Below, piece after piece: positions 24,085 to 31,608 of a stretch of 64,000 nucleotides of DNA. The notes under the pieces are model-generated. The model made no database searches, was not told the DNA's origin, and was given only the letters and a program-made list of their open reading frames with translations. Location: assembly GCA_963732905.1 (NCBI GenBank), contig CAVTBM010000001.1, positions 620,001 through 684,000 of the forward strand, written 5' to 3'. Source of the stretch: DASQZK01 sp963732905. Its GTDB lineage: Bacteria; Bacteroidota; Bacteroidia; Bacteroidales; GCA-2748055. Made by a program: the position numbers and the translations under genes. Position 1 is the first letter of the stretch. Every line of letters begins with the position of its first letter.

Positions 24085-27000
24085 TCAACGGTTTATAACC
24101 ACAGAGGTTTGATAAGTGTCCTTTGCCGTCACGATCTTCACAATATAATACCCGTTCCGGCACAACTCCAGGTTCACCCTTCCGTTACCCTCCAGTTCAT
24201 CGGCAAGGACAGCCTTACCATTGAGGTTATAAAGGAATACCCTGGCTTTTCCTGCTTTTTCGGGTAAATTAATAAACAGTTCATCAGAAGCCGGATTTGG
24301 GAAAACACGGAACTTGATGTCATCCTTCAAATTTCCCGTTCCGTTGGTTTCGTTGATGTATATGGTAAATTCTACACGGAGGGAATCCACCCCACCCAGG
24401 TCGGTCCCGCCATCGTCTTTTATCAGGAAAGAAACCTTTGTACTGCCAAGGATCCGGGGGTAAAATACAAATAAAGCCGAATCGTTGGAAGGTGTATAGG
24501 TGAATCTTGGCGACCTGAGAACATCCGGATTACTTATAGTCATTTCGATAGAGATATTCTGGCTCCCGTCATTGCCGTCATTGATACCGGTAAGGTAGAT
24601 CTCATGTTTGACATAATTCACATTTAAGCCTGTCGTGGTATCCGGGATGGGATTGCATTCCGGGGCGGCATTAAGGAAAGGCAGGACTCTGATGGTGAAG
24701 GGTGCCGAAACGGCATTATTCAGGGGATCAGGGTTATTTTTGTCGACCACGTTCAGGAAGAGACGCGTATCTCCAAACACGTTGTTGATGGTACGAACGG
24801 TCAGATTAAAAGAGTCAGGTGTAATATACTCGGGCTGATCAAAGTCTATCAGGGATTCCGGGTAACCGACAGCAGTCAGCTTGTAATTTACCGAATCCAG
24901 CGGGCCATCCATGAATTTATTGAGAGGAATGAGGTGAGTGCCTGAGTTCAGTAAAAAAGCGGTATCGAGATGATCCAGTTTCAGTAATGAGACATATGCC
25001 GAATCAATTTTCAGGGCATAATCAGCGCTGTCTGCATTTCCAAAGTCATCAGATACTTTTATGTTAAAGTCAAAATTCCCCGGGGTTGTGGGATATCCCT
25101 TCAGAACACCTTCATCGTCGAGTGACAATCCTCCGGGTAATGAGCCGGAGTTCACTTTCCAGGTAATATCTCCCTGCCCACCTGTAGTTGACAGTTGTTC
25201 ATTGTATTCCATGTGAGGGTATCCGCGGTGAAGAAAATCTGTGGTAAGCTTGAGGGGCATCTGCCCGGATGTGCCGGCCTTCTTCACCATAACAAAATAC
25301 CCTGATTCAACACCATTGTTAGATGCTTCCGGGCCCTTAAGGGTGATACTGCCTTTCGGATAATCTTTGGCGTAAATGTTATAGTAGCGGTACTGTGCAA
25401 CGATTTGTCCCGGCTGTTTCACGAAGTTCTGTTCAAGCCACTGAGGAATCGTTGATGTACTCAGGTTGTCAAGGACTTCATAGGCTACATAAACAGTAGC
25501 ATCTTCGTCAATGTCAAAGGAGAGGTAACTCTCATAGGTACTTGAAGCAGTAGCGAATGGGATGGGAATGTAGGTAAGCCCGCCATAGAGGCTTACATCA
25601 CTGAAGTTGATTTCTGTCCCGTTCTTATAGCTTGGCAGTTCACCGCTGAAGAGTTTTGAAACCGGAAGATAGGATGGGTTGACATTGGTAACGATGACCT
25701 CATCACTGCGTTTCGGTTGGATCAACAGGTCGTAGGCCTGGTATGTGAAGTCATTTTCATTGTCGAGCACATCGATCTGTACATTATATTCACCCGAAAC
25801 CACCGGTATACCTTTCAACAATCCGTCGGAGGAGAGTTCAATTCCTTCGGGTAGCGGATCATGGTCGGGATTAACAGAGAATGTGAAATCCGCATTTCCG
25901 GACACATGGATTTTTTGCCTGTAAAGTGCTCCCTGTGTTCCTTCCGGAAGCCGCGTGGTTGTGATCTGAGGCTGATTGTCGACTCTCAGAATAACGGTTG
26001 CCGTACTTTTTTTGCCAAGGTTGTCATAAGCCACTGCTTTCAGAACGTTATCACCAGGTGCCAGATTAACGGGAGTATTGTATGGAGAGGCAGTGAGGGT
26101 GGCAACAAGGTTCTCATTGACGAGGATTTCCACCTTGCTGACAGATCCGTCATTGTCACTTGCAACGACCTCCAGGGCGGCAGGCTGACCGGCCGGAACA
26201 TACTGTCCCCATAGCAGGTTTGCAAAATAGACATTGGGGTAACTGTTCCCGTCATTCACATGGTCAAGGGCCCATCCCACCAGGTCCTGCGAGCTGGCAG
26301 CATCCCATTGTACACCGTGAGGTACGCCGGGAAATATGGTAAGCCTCGGGTTCACCCCTGTTACCCAGTTGTCACTTCCTCTGGGATCTCCGTTCAGAAG
26401 CCTGATGGCAGCTACCTGGTCACTCAATCCTGCCCCATAACTGTCCAGTTCTCCTACATTAGCCCAGAACGGTATATCTTTTGCCCGGTCCATCGACCCG
26501 CTAAAACTCATACCCATCGGTATGGCTGCTGCGAACAGATCGGGATAATTATTGATAAAATCATACGTTCCCCTGCCTCCCATGGAAAAGCCGGTAATAT
26601 AGATTCTTGTCGAATCCCCGTGCTGATTCTGAATGAGATCATGAATGACGTTCACCAGGTCGGTAAAATGCTGTGTCCAGCCTGATGAGGTTGCCGGGGC
26701 AATGATATAAGTGGGTACTTTCTGGGTATTTTTACCGAAATTATGCCACATCCTTACCGGTGGATCCACACAATTACGAAGCCTTGCAAGGTTGTCTTCA
26801 CCGCAGCATCCGTGAAGGAAGATTGCAACCGGGTAAACCCCCGAAGTGTCCAAATTTTCGGGAGTATAAAGGTAATATTGCGTATTGCCTTCGATGTTAA
26901 ATCCCCATTCAGGGAACCCCTTATAGTCGATCTGTGACCAGACCTCTGTGATCCCGGCTGTAACCAATATTACGGAAAGGAGGAGTAGTTTTGTTTTCAT
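24085..27000 (-). CDS. Modular secreted esterase (alpha/beta hydrolase) with Ig-like modules and T9SS tail
   Basis: 971 residues from ATG 27000 (MKTKLLLLSVILVTAGITEV signal); an in-frame ATG at 27018 is disfavoured. The catalytic domain covers residues about 25-255: FLHGCCGEDN oxyanion region, ITGFSMGGRGTYDF with Ser139 as nucleophile, and a C-terminal PGVPHGVQWD providing the His. This is the polyhydroxybutyrate depolymerase/feruloyl-esterase-like fold of secreted esterases. Ig-like modules follow, two with the putative-Ig signature LPEGIELSSDGLLKG and LPGGLSLDDEGVLKG, plus a cadherin-like GINDGNDGSQ module. The last 75 residues are a T9SS sorting tail (FRVFPNPASDELFINL). A plausible role is removing ferulate or acetate from plant or algal polysaccharide; the substrate is inference. 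Confidence 0.87.
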   Translation of the reverse strand: MKTKLLLLSVILVTAGITEVWSQIDYKGFPEWGFNIEGNTQYYLYTPENLDTSGVYPVAIFLHGCCGEDNLARLRNCVDPPVRMWHNFGKNTQKVPTYIIAPATSSGWTQHFTDLVNVIHDLIQNQHGDSTRIYITGFSMGGRGTYDFINNYPDLFAAAIPMGMSFSGSMDRAKDIPFWANVGELDSYGAGLSDQVAAIRLLNGDPRGSDNWVTGVNPRLTIFPGVPHGVQWDAASSQDLVGWALDHVNDGNSYPNVYFANLLWGQYVPAGQPAALEVVASDNDGSVSKVEILVNENLVATLTASPYNTPVNLAPGDNVLKAVAYDNLGKKSTATVILRVDNQPQITTTRLPEGTQGALYRQKIHVSGNADFTFSVNPDHDPLPEGIELSSDGLLKGIPVVSGEYNVQIDVLDNENDFTYQAYDLLIQPKRSDEVIVTNVNPSYLPVSKLFSGELPSYKNGTEINFSDVSLYGGLTYIPIPFATASSTYESYLSFDIDEDATVYVAYEVLDNLSTSTIPQWLEQNFVKQPGQIVAQYRYYNIYAKDYPKGSITLKGPEASNNGVESGYFVMVKKAGTSGQMPLKLTTDFLHRGYPHMEYNEQLSTTGGQGDITWKVNSGSLPGGLSLDDEGVLKGYPTTPGNFDFNIKVSDDFGNADSADYALKIDSAYVSLLKLDHLDTAFLLNSGTHLIPLNKFMDGPLDSVNYKLTAVGYPESLIDFDQPEYITPDSFNLTVRTINNVFGDTRLFLNVVDKNNPDPLNNAVSAPFTIRVLPFLNAAPECNPIPDTTTGLNVNYVKHEIYLTGINDGNDGSQNISIEMTISNPDVLRSPRFTYTPSNDSALFVFYPRILGSTKVSFLIKDDGGTDLGGVDSLRVEFTIYINETNGTGNLKDDIKFRVFPNPASDELFINLPEKAGKARVFLYNLNGKAVLADELEGNGRVNLELCRNGYYIVKIVTAKDTYQTSVVINR

Positions 27001-27023
27001 AGTGTGTTGGATTTGCAAATAGA

Positions 27024-27079
27024 GATTAGCGATTAACGATTAGCGATTAGGGATTAAAAAATAGTGATTAGTGATTAGA
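27024..27079. repeat. Heptad tandem repeat (GATTAGN)n
   Basis: Eight 7-bp units run in perfect register over 56 bp: GATTAGC, GATTAAC, GATTAGC, GATTAGG, GATTAAA, AAATAGT, GATTAGT, GATTAGA. It starts 24 bp upstream of the esterase start (27000, minus strand), so it would lie in the esterase 5-prime UTR or promoter. The rest of the 411-bp gap to 27412 shows AT-rich divergent promoter sequence without a clear gene. Confidence 0.8.
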
Positions 27080-27411
27080 GAATGATAAGTGCTGGTTAAA
27101 ATTAATTCATTAATTAAAACAAACATAGGAAAAAACAATCTTTGATGTAATCTTTCTGTAAACCAGTAAACCGGACTATTTGTGAAGGCTTTAATTTTAG
27201 GTCCTTCCGTTATATATGATGAAATTCGGGTTTTGTCGGAGTGTTAAAATCCTGAAATGGAATAAGACAATTCATTTTTTTTAATATATTCGTATTAGCT
27301 TGAAAGAAATCCTGAAAATATAATGATGAATTTCCGGCGGCCGGGGTTGAATTCCGTCCGTGTTGCCTGATTGAATAAACTCTGAAATCCCCTAATGATC
27401 TGAGAAGACAC

Positions 27412-29277
27412 ATGAAAAAATCACTAAACCTAAGCATCACATGCTTCTGCGTATTTTTCTTTTGTCTGGCGCCTCATGTGAGGGCAGGAGTACCTGATGC
27501 CGAACTGGTTTACCGGGAGACCAGGATACAAGTGAACAATGGAAAACTGATTAAGGATGAATCGTTCCAAATAAAAATAAACAACCGGGATGGCGAGAAA
27601 TATACAAAAGTGCAGATACCTTATAGCAGCTTGATTAAGGTGTCAGATATCAAAGCGTTTATCAGTGATAAAGATGGGCGGGTTGTCAGAAAACTACAAA
27701 AAAAAGATATCAGCGATCGCAATATTCTCACGGAAGGCGCATTCCACGAAGATTATTTCATACGGGAATTTTCCCTTAAACATACGGTATATCCATATAC
27801 ACTGACGTATTCATACGAAGTCAGAGAGGACCAATTCCTGTACCTGGATGTCTGGAACCCTGTTATGGACCCGGATATTCCCACACATAAAGCCTTGTTG
27901 TCTGTTGAAGTCCCGGCAGATTACCAGATTTACTTTTCTGACCATGACATTGATGGTTTCAGCGCCGATACAGCCGGAATCGTACATAAGTACTCCTGGG
28001 AAGCATCCTATACACATCAGGTCAAAGAAGAATTATTTTGTCCTTCGCTCGAAGAGTTTATGCCTGTTGTAAAAGTTATTCCCGCTAAATTCAGGTATGA
28101 TATTGAAGGTACATCGGATTCATGGGCGGAATTTGGGAAGTTCGATTACCTGCTGACCGAGGGCCTTTCTTCCCTTCCGGAAAAAGAGACTTCTAAAATA
28201 AACTCCCTGATCAAGGGGATCGATGATGAGAAGCAAAAGATCCGGGTATTATATCACTATTTGCAGGATGAGACACGTTACATAAATATCTCATTGGAAA
28301 CAGGGGGCTTAAAACCTCATCCGGCATCGTATGTAGCTGAGAACAAGTATGGAGATTGCAAGGCATTGACAAATTACTTCAGGGCCGTGTTGAATTATGT
28401 TGGGATTCCTTCCTATTATACCTCTGTCTGGGGTGGTAACCCTATTGAAAAGATTGATCCTGATATGCCCTCCCAGCAATTCAACCACGTGATTTTGTTT
28501 GTCCCGTTATCTGACGATACGCTATGGCTGGATTGTACCAGTAACGGGCCCTTTAACTACCTTGGCACGTTTACGCAGAACCGGTTTGCCCTGATCCATG
28601 CTAAGGACAGCAGTCATCTCCTGAGAACACCGGCTTTACAGGACGGAGACGTACTGGAAACAAGGACGGTCCGTTGCCGGTATGACGGTGAATCCGGAAG
28701 CAAAGCTACGTTTAACAACACTTACCGCGGTGGAAATTTCGAAATGCTTAATTACTTTGCACAATCCTATGACGAATCGGATAAGGACAGGGTAATCCGG
28801 AAATATTTTCTGCAAAAGGGTTTTGATACTGATGTTTACAAACTAACCTCCGCCTGCAGGGATTCCCTTTACATCAGCTTGTCTTACACTGGGAAATCCC
28901 ATAACTCTTATACACATTATGGGAATGAGATCATGATACAAGTTCTTCCTCTGAGCATTCCAAAAATGGAGAAACCCGGAGAAAGGAAACTGCCACTGCA
29001 GATCGATTATCCTGTTTATGAAGCCGATACACTCTCATATGAGATTCCTTCCGGATACAGAGTTTCAAATGACCTCCCGGACCGGACCATTGAAAACAAG
29101 TTCGGACGATACCAGCTCCGGTTTATGCCCGGTAACGATCGGGTCGTGATAGTTAAAAGTATTCTGATCCATGCCGGTTGCTGGTCTAAAGATGAATATC
29201 CGGATTTTTATGATTTCATATTTCAAGCTATCAATTCTGAGATTGGTCTAAATATTCTAACCGAAAAACATGATTAA
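27412..29277 (+). CDS. Secreted DUF3857/transglutaminase-like protein
   Basis: 621 residues, signal cut after APHVRA. The N-terminal DUF3857 beta-sandwich covers about residues 30-215, the transglutaminase-core domain about 255-400, and a C-terminal DUF3858-like beta domain ends the protein. All three papain-like residues are present: Cys316 in NKYGDCKAL, His359 in FNHVILF and Asp374 in LWLDCTS. Proteins of this build are common in Bacteroidota and are periplasmic or surface-bound; a peptide-modifying or scaffold role has been suggested by fold only. The gene stops 3 bp before its paralogue, so the pair is one operon, and the second copy is degenerate while this one looks complete. Confidence 0.88.
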   Translation: MKKSLNLSITCFCVFFFCLAPHVRAGVPDAELVYRETRIQVNNGKLIKDESFQIKINNRDGEKYTKVQIPYSSLIKVSDIKAFISDKDGRVVRKLQKKDISDRNILTEGAFHEDYFIREFSLKHTVYPYTLTYSYEVREDQFLYLDVWNPVMDPDIPTHKALLSVEVPADYQIYFSDHDIDGFSADTAGIVHKYSWEASYTHQVKEELFCPSLEEFMPVVKVIPAKFRYDIEGTSDSWAEFGKFDYLLTEGLSSLPEKETSKINSLIKGIDDEKQKIRVLYHYLQDETRYINISLETGGLKPHPASYVAENKYGDCKALTNYFRAVLNYVGIPSYYTSVWGGNPIEKIDPDMPSQQFNHVILFVPLSDDTLWLDCTSNGPFNYLGTFTQNRFALIHAKDSSHLLRTPALQDGDVLETRTVRCRYDGESGSKATFNNTYRGGNFEMLNYFAQSYDESDKDRVIRKYFLQKGFDTDVYKLTSACRDSLYISLSYTGKSHNSYTHYGNEIMIQVLPLSIPKMEKPGERKLPLQIDYPVYEADTLSYEIPSGYRVSNDLPDRTIENKFGRYQLRFMPGNDRVVIVKSILIHAGCWSKDEYPDFYDFIFQAINSEIGLNILTEKHD

Positions 29278-29280
29278 ATT

Positions 29281-30909
29281 ATGAAATACCTGACTACTCT
29301 TTTTGTGCTGTTCTTCGCCTTTTCATGGAGTCTGAAGGCACAGGAATTTTCCCGTGAATATGGAAAAATAGGCAAAGATGACATTATGATGGATCATTAT
29401 GCCCCTGATGATTCAGCTACGGCTGTGGTTTTGTTTGACCTCGGAAAATCCCATTTTGCCAGAACTGAAAATTCATTTGATGTGGTTTTTGAACGGACCA
29501 CCAGGATCAAAGTTCTTTCCGATGCCGGGATCAAATGGGCGGATGTTCAGATCCCTTATTACCAGGAAGGCGGCATCTACGAAAAGGTATATGACATGGA
29601 AGGGTCGACCTATAATTTCGAGGATGGCAGACTTAATCTCACTCCTTTGGATCTGACGAATGTTTATGATGAAAAACTGAATGAACGCTGGAACGTGAAA
29701 AAATTTGCCATGCCGAATGTCAAAAAGGGATCGGTCATCGAATTCAGGTATAAGATTTATTCCCAGTATATGTTCAATTTACGTGACTGGGAATTTCAGT
29801 GGGAGATCCCTGTTCTGTACAGCGAGTACGAAGTGAAGATGATCCCTTTTTACGAGTATACCTGGCTGTTGCAGGGTACTGATAAATTCAGCTACCAGGA
29901 CTCATATGAGGATAGAGCATTACTACGTCAGTTCGGACCGATAACTTTCCACGATATGGTAAGTAAATATGTCATGGAAAAGGTGCCGGCCTTCCGGGAT
30001 GAAGAATTCATATCGTCTAAAGAAGACTATCTCATTAAGATTGATTTCCAGCTCTCTAAAATTATTCATATGAACGGGTCGGAGGAGGATGTTATTACCA
30101 CATGGCCCGCACTGGTCGATGAAATGATAAAATCAAGCTATTTTGGGAAGTATCTCAAAAAAAGTGAGAAGCTCGCAGCCAAACAGGATATCATAACCAG
30201 CCTGGCAGGTAAGTCGGAACAGGTAAGGTTCGATGAAATCATGAACTATGTAAAGTCAAATTTCAACTGGAACAATAAAAATACGGCTGATGCCATAAAG
30301 TCACCCGACGATTTTCTGAAGGATAAATTTGGCAACTGTTCAGAGCTCAATTTATTTCTGGCAGGAAGTTTGAGAGCTGCCGGGATTGAAGCTTATCCTG
30401 TATTGATCAGCACAAGGAGCCATGGAAAGATTAAATATGATTATCCTTATTTAAGCTTTTTTAATTACGTGCTTGTCGAAGCCATCGTGAACGGCAAACC
30501 CGTGCTTGTAGACGGAACAAATCCATTGATCGCCAACAGCAGGATACCTGTTAACTGTATTAATGACAGGGGATTAGTTGTTAAAAAGGGAAATCCGCAA
30601 TGGGTTGAACTGGAATGCCATATACCGTCGGAAAGGAATACTTACCTGGAAATCAATGTTTCAAACCTCGAGTTGAACGCTACTATCATGAAAACGGCAT
30701 CAGAATATGAGGCGCTTAATATAAGGTCAAATTGTGGTGAGAATGTGGATGATATAAAGGAACAAGTCATCGACAAAACCTATAATCTGATTGATTCGAC
30801 TATCAGCATTAAAAATGTGGATGATATAAGCAAACCTTATACGCTTAGTTACAGGATTTCCAATGCGTACCAGATCTTCGAGAAAAAATTTACGTGGCTC
30901 CTTTTTTAA
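29281..30909 (+). CDS. DUF3857/transglutaminase-like paralogue, cut short by a -1 frameshift
   Basis: 542 residues with signal MKYLTTLFVLFFAFSWSLKA. Same plan as the upstream gene: DUF3857 sandwich (about 25-215), transglutaminase core (about 280-410), start of the C-terminal beta domain. Cys353 in KFGNCSEL and an Asp in VLVDGTN are kept, but the His position reads FNYVLVE with Tyr396, so the triad is broken. The frame stops at 30909 just after FEKKFTWLLF. The next frame continues the domain (EKIYVAPFLNET), so the reading frame was lost at the A6 run 30883-30888. The protein is probably a non-catalytic relative even before the frameshift; whether the indel is real or a read error is open. Confidence 0.85.
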   Translation: MKYLTTLFVLFFAFSWSLKAQEFSREYGKIGKDDIMMDHYAPDDSATAVVLFDLGKSHFARTENSFDVVFERTTRIKVLSDAGIKWADVQIPYYQEGGIYEKVYDMEGSTYNFEDGRLNLTPLDLTNVYDEKLNERWNVKKFAMPNVKKGSVIEFRYKIYSQYMFNLRDWEFQWEIPVLYSEYEVKMIPFYEYTWLLQGTDKFSYQDSYEDRALLRQFGPITFHDMVSKYVMEKVPAFRDEEFISSKEDYLIKIDFQLSKIIHMNGSEEDVITTWPALVDEMIKSSYFGKYLKKSEKLAAKQDIITSLAGKSEQVRFDEIMNYVKSNFNWNNKNTADAIKSPDDFLKDKFGNCSELNLFLAGSLRAAGIEAYPVLISTRSHGKIKYDYPYLSFFNYVLVEAIVNGKPVLVDGTNPLIANSRIPVNCINDRGLVVKKGNPQWVELECHIPSERNTYLEINVSNLELNATIMKTASEYEALNIRSNCGENVDDIKEQVIDKTYNLIDSTISIKNVDDISKPYTLSYRISNAYQIFEKKFTWLLF

Positions 30910-31235
30910 ATGAGACGCTGAAGACGAATCCGTTACGCCAAAAGTACAGGACTTATCCGATCGATATGATTTATCCGGTAAAGCGTACCTTTAGTTCTAC
31001 CATCAAGGTGCCAGAAGGTTATACGGCCGATTTTTTACCTGAAGCAACTTCCTACAAAAATGACTTTATTGAATTCAACTATAGGGTAAAGAATGACGGG
31101 AATACTGTAATAGTGTCCTTTGATTACTATTTCAAGGAATCTGTATATTCATCCCGTGATTATGACAAGATCAAGTTTTATTTAAATGAGATCGTGAAGA
31201 AAGGAAATGAAAAAGTTGTATTGAAGAAGATTTAA
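30894..31235 (+). pseudogene. C-terminal fragment of the frameshifted DUF3857 paralogue
   Basis: 113 residues counted from a GTG at 30894, but the coding match begins earlier, at about 30882, in the frame reading EKIYVAPFLNETLK. It forms the missing C-terminal beta domain (YPVKRTFSSTIKVPEGYT, NTVIVSFDYYFKES) and ends normally at TAA 31233-31235. One extra base in the A6 tract (A7) would restore a single 650-residue protein from 29281 to 31235. It has no start signal of its own. Confidence 0.75.
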
Positions 31236-31317
31236 TTTGGACATTCAACAGAATGCTGTTATTCAGTTTTCTCCGTCCGGTAGACGAAAAATCAGGATGG
31301 CACCGGCAGATTCAGAA

Positions 31318-31608
31318 TCAGGGATGTAGGTTTGTCTGACCTGCAGTTTTGAATTGAAAATGGTACACTCCGGATTTAACGGAAAGCATCACCCTGTTAT
31401 TTTCTGAAGAAATCACGCTGATATTCCCGCTTCTCTTTATTTTCCCGCCGCTTTCGAGAATATTTCGGGGATGATCTATCGGGATGCAAACCGTAGCCAT
31501 TGTATTGCCGGGAATGGAAATATCCAGAGATACAAGCCCGTTTTTCCGTTCCCATGAACAGGTAACCGGACCTCTGACCGACTCGTACCGGGCTTTTGCC
31601 CATTTCAA
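31318..31608 (-). pseudogene. C-terminal fragment of the frameshifted GH78 rhamnosidase
   Basis: On the complement a frame starting LKWAKARYESVRGP and running through VSLDISIPGNTMATVCIP is the C-terminal beta-domain of GH78 enzymes (consensus WAKASYDSxxG ... IPANTTATVYLP). It begins 4 nt from the stop of the main gene (31605-31607). One additional T in GGTTGAAA near 31606 would join them as INGGLKWAK. It is not an independent gene. Confidence 0.8.

Noticed and set aside
27024..27079. Heptad repeat as a CRISPR array
   Set aside because: The units are 7 bp without spacers and no cas gene is present; it is a simple microsatellite.
30883..30900. Programmed -1 ribosomal frameshift at the A6 run of the DUF3857 paralogue
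   Set aside because: The 0-frame reads GAG AAA AAA TTT, without the X-XXY-YYZ slippery heptamer, and no downstream pseudoknot is visible; a simple one-base indel is the better explanation.
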